Shown: piece after piece, positions 5,285 to 5,818 of the stretch
How positions within the stretch are numbered: the stretch's first letter is position 1
Layout of the letters: every line of letters starts with the position of its first letter
From: Nitrospirota bacterium
Lineage (GTDB): Bacteria; Nitrospirota; CAKKRA01; 9FT-COMBO-42-15
Assembly: GCA_016214425.1 (NCBI GenBank)
Contig: JACRON010000252.1
Location: 1-5,818 of the forward strand
Direction: 5' to 3'
DNA: 5,818 bases
Made by a program: the position numbers and the translations under genes
Notes under the pieces: model-generated
Databases searched by the model: none
Told to the model about the DNA's origin: nothing
The model's input: only the letters and a program-made list of their open reading frames with translations

Positions 5285-5818
5285 ATGTGCGGTATCGTCG
5301 GCTACATCGGAAAACAAGAATCAGTCCCTATAATTGTTGACGGCTTGCGGAGGCTTGAATACAGGGGTTATGACTCTGCTGGCATTGCAATAGTAAATAA
5401 AGAGGGCAAGCTTGAAATAAAACGCAGCGTAGGCAAGCTAAAGAACCTTGAATCAGCGCTTGAAGGCAAAGGCCTGAAAGGCATGCTCGGCATTGGCCAT
5501 ACAAGATGGGCAACGCATGGCAGGCCGTCAGAGGAGAATGCACATCCGCACAGGGCAGGAGGCATTGTTGTTGTCCACAACGGGATTATTGAAAACTACA
5601 TCCAGTTAAAAAATCGTTTGATGAAAGAGGGCTGCAAGTTTACTTCAGAGACAGATACAGAGGTTATATGCCATCTTGTAAATAAGTTTGTAAAAGAGGG
5701 GAATAAGCTTGAGATTGCAGTGAGAAAGGCATTAAAAGAGGTTGAGGGCTCATTTGCAATCGGCGTGATAAATGAAAAGGAGCCGGATGTCCTGATTGGC
5801 GCAAGGAATGGAAGCCCC
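5285..5818 (+). CDS. glmS: Glutamine-fructose-6-phosphate aminotransferase (isomerizing), N-terminal part (cut by window edge)
   Basis: GlmS converts fructose-6-phosphate and glutamine to glucosamine-6-phosphate, the first committed step to UDP-GlcNAc. The frame is open for 178 codons to the window edge. This is most of the class II glutaminase domain; the two SIS sugar-isomerase domains lie beyond the window. After Met removal the nucleophile is Cys1 (MCGIVGYIG). Further marks are LRRLEYRGYDSAG (21-33), GHTRWATHG (71-79, substrate Arg74), HNGIIENY (98-105, Asn99 and Gly100 of the oxyanion site), TSETDTEVI (120-128, Asp124) and GSFAIGVI (155-162). With Met removed these fall at Arg73, Asn98, Gly99 and Asp123, as in E. 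coli GlmS. PurF and AsnB share the fold but not the LEYRGYDSAG and HTRWATHG pattern. It may be co-transcribed with glmU across the repeat-filled spacer. No glmS ribozyme is recognisable in the 200 bases upstream. Confidence 0.97.
   Translation, partial: MCGIVGYIGKQESVPIIVDGLRRLEYRGYDSAGIAIVNKEGKLEIKRSVGKLKNLESALEGKGLKGMLGIGHTRWATHGRPSEENAHPHRAGGIVVVHNGIIENYIQLKNRLMKEGCKFTSETDTEVICHLVNKFVKEGNKLEIAVRKALKEVEGSFAIGVINEKEPDVLIGARNGSP

Noticed and set aside
5328..5580. Two overlapping minus-strand open frames opposite glmS.
   Set aside because: The plus strand here encodes the GlmS glutaminase domain with all catalytic motifs; the reverse frames are Cys/Leu/Ser-rich by-products.

Overview
The window is ordinary chromosomal housekeeping DNA of a Gram-negative-type bacterium. 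It is AT-leaning, and Ile ATA, Arg AGG/AGA and Gly GGC/GGG codons are common in every gene. The gene set (tmk-holB, a DUF502 membrane protein, glmU-glmS), the codon bias and the palindromic intergenic repeats remind me of Nitrospirota or former Deltaproteobacteria. That is an impression from memory and is not shown by the sequence.

Layout. The left half (1-2940) reads on the minus strand in the order: SMC/Rad50-like ATPase (2940-976), a 159-base spacer holding two palindromic repeats, thymidylate kinase tmk (816-178), then the first 58 codons of the DNA polymerase III delta-prime gene holB (174-1, cut by the window edge). The right half (3080-5818) reads on the plus strand: a DUF502 membrane protein, glmU one base behind it, a 200-base spacer holding a composite palindromic repeat, and the first 178 codons of glmS (cut by the window edge). 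The two halves diverge from a compact 139-base region with two strong back-to-back sigma70-type promoters whose -35 boxes are only 8 bases apart, with an 8-base palindrome between them.

Function. Tmk makes dTDP for DNA synthesis, and delta-prime is part of the clamp loader, so that pair serves replication. The ATPase is a short YhaN/SbcC/Rad50 relative. It has an N-terminal Walker A half, a coiled coil interrupted by a two-helix membrane hairpin where Rad50 has its zinc hook, and a C-terminal half with signature, Walker B and H-loop. No nuclease partner lies beside it in the window. GlmS makes glucosamine-6-phosphate and GlmU makes UDP-GlcNAc from glucosamine-1-phosphate. Together they supply the amino sugar for peptidoglycan and LPS. 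The DUF502 protein shares their transcription unit and is probably envelope-related, but its role is unknown.

I see no new multi-gene system here. The items most worth a second look are the membrane-anchored ATPase with its altered signature motif, the divergent promoter region, and the composite repeat between glmU and glmS.
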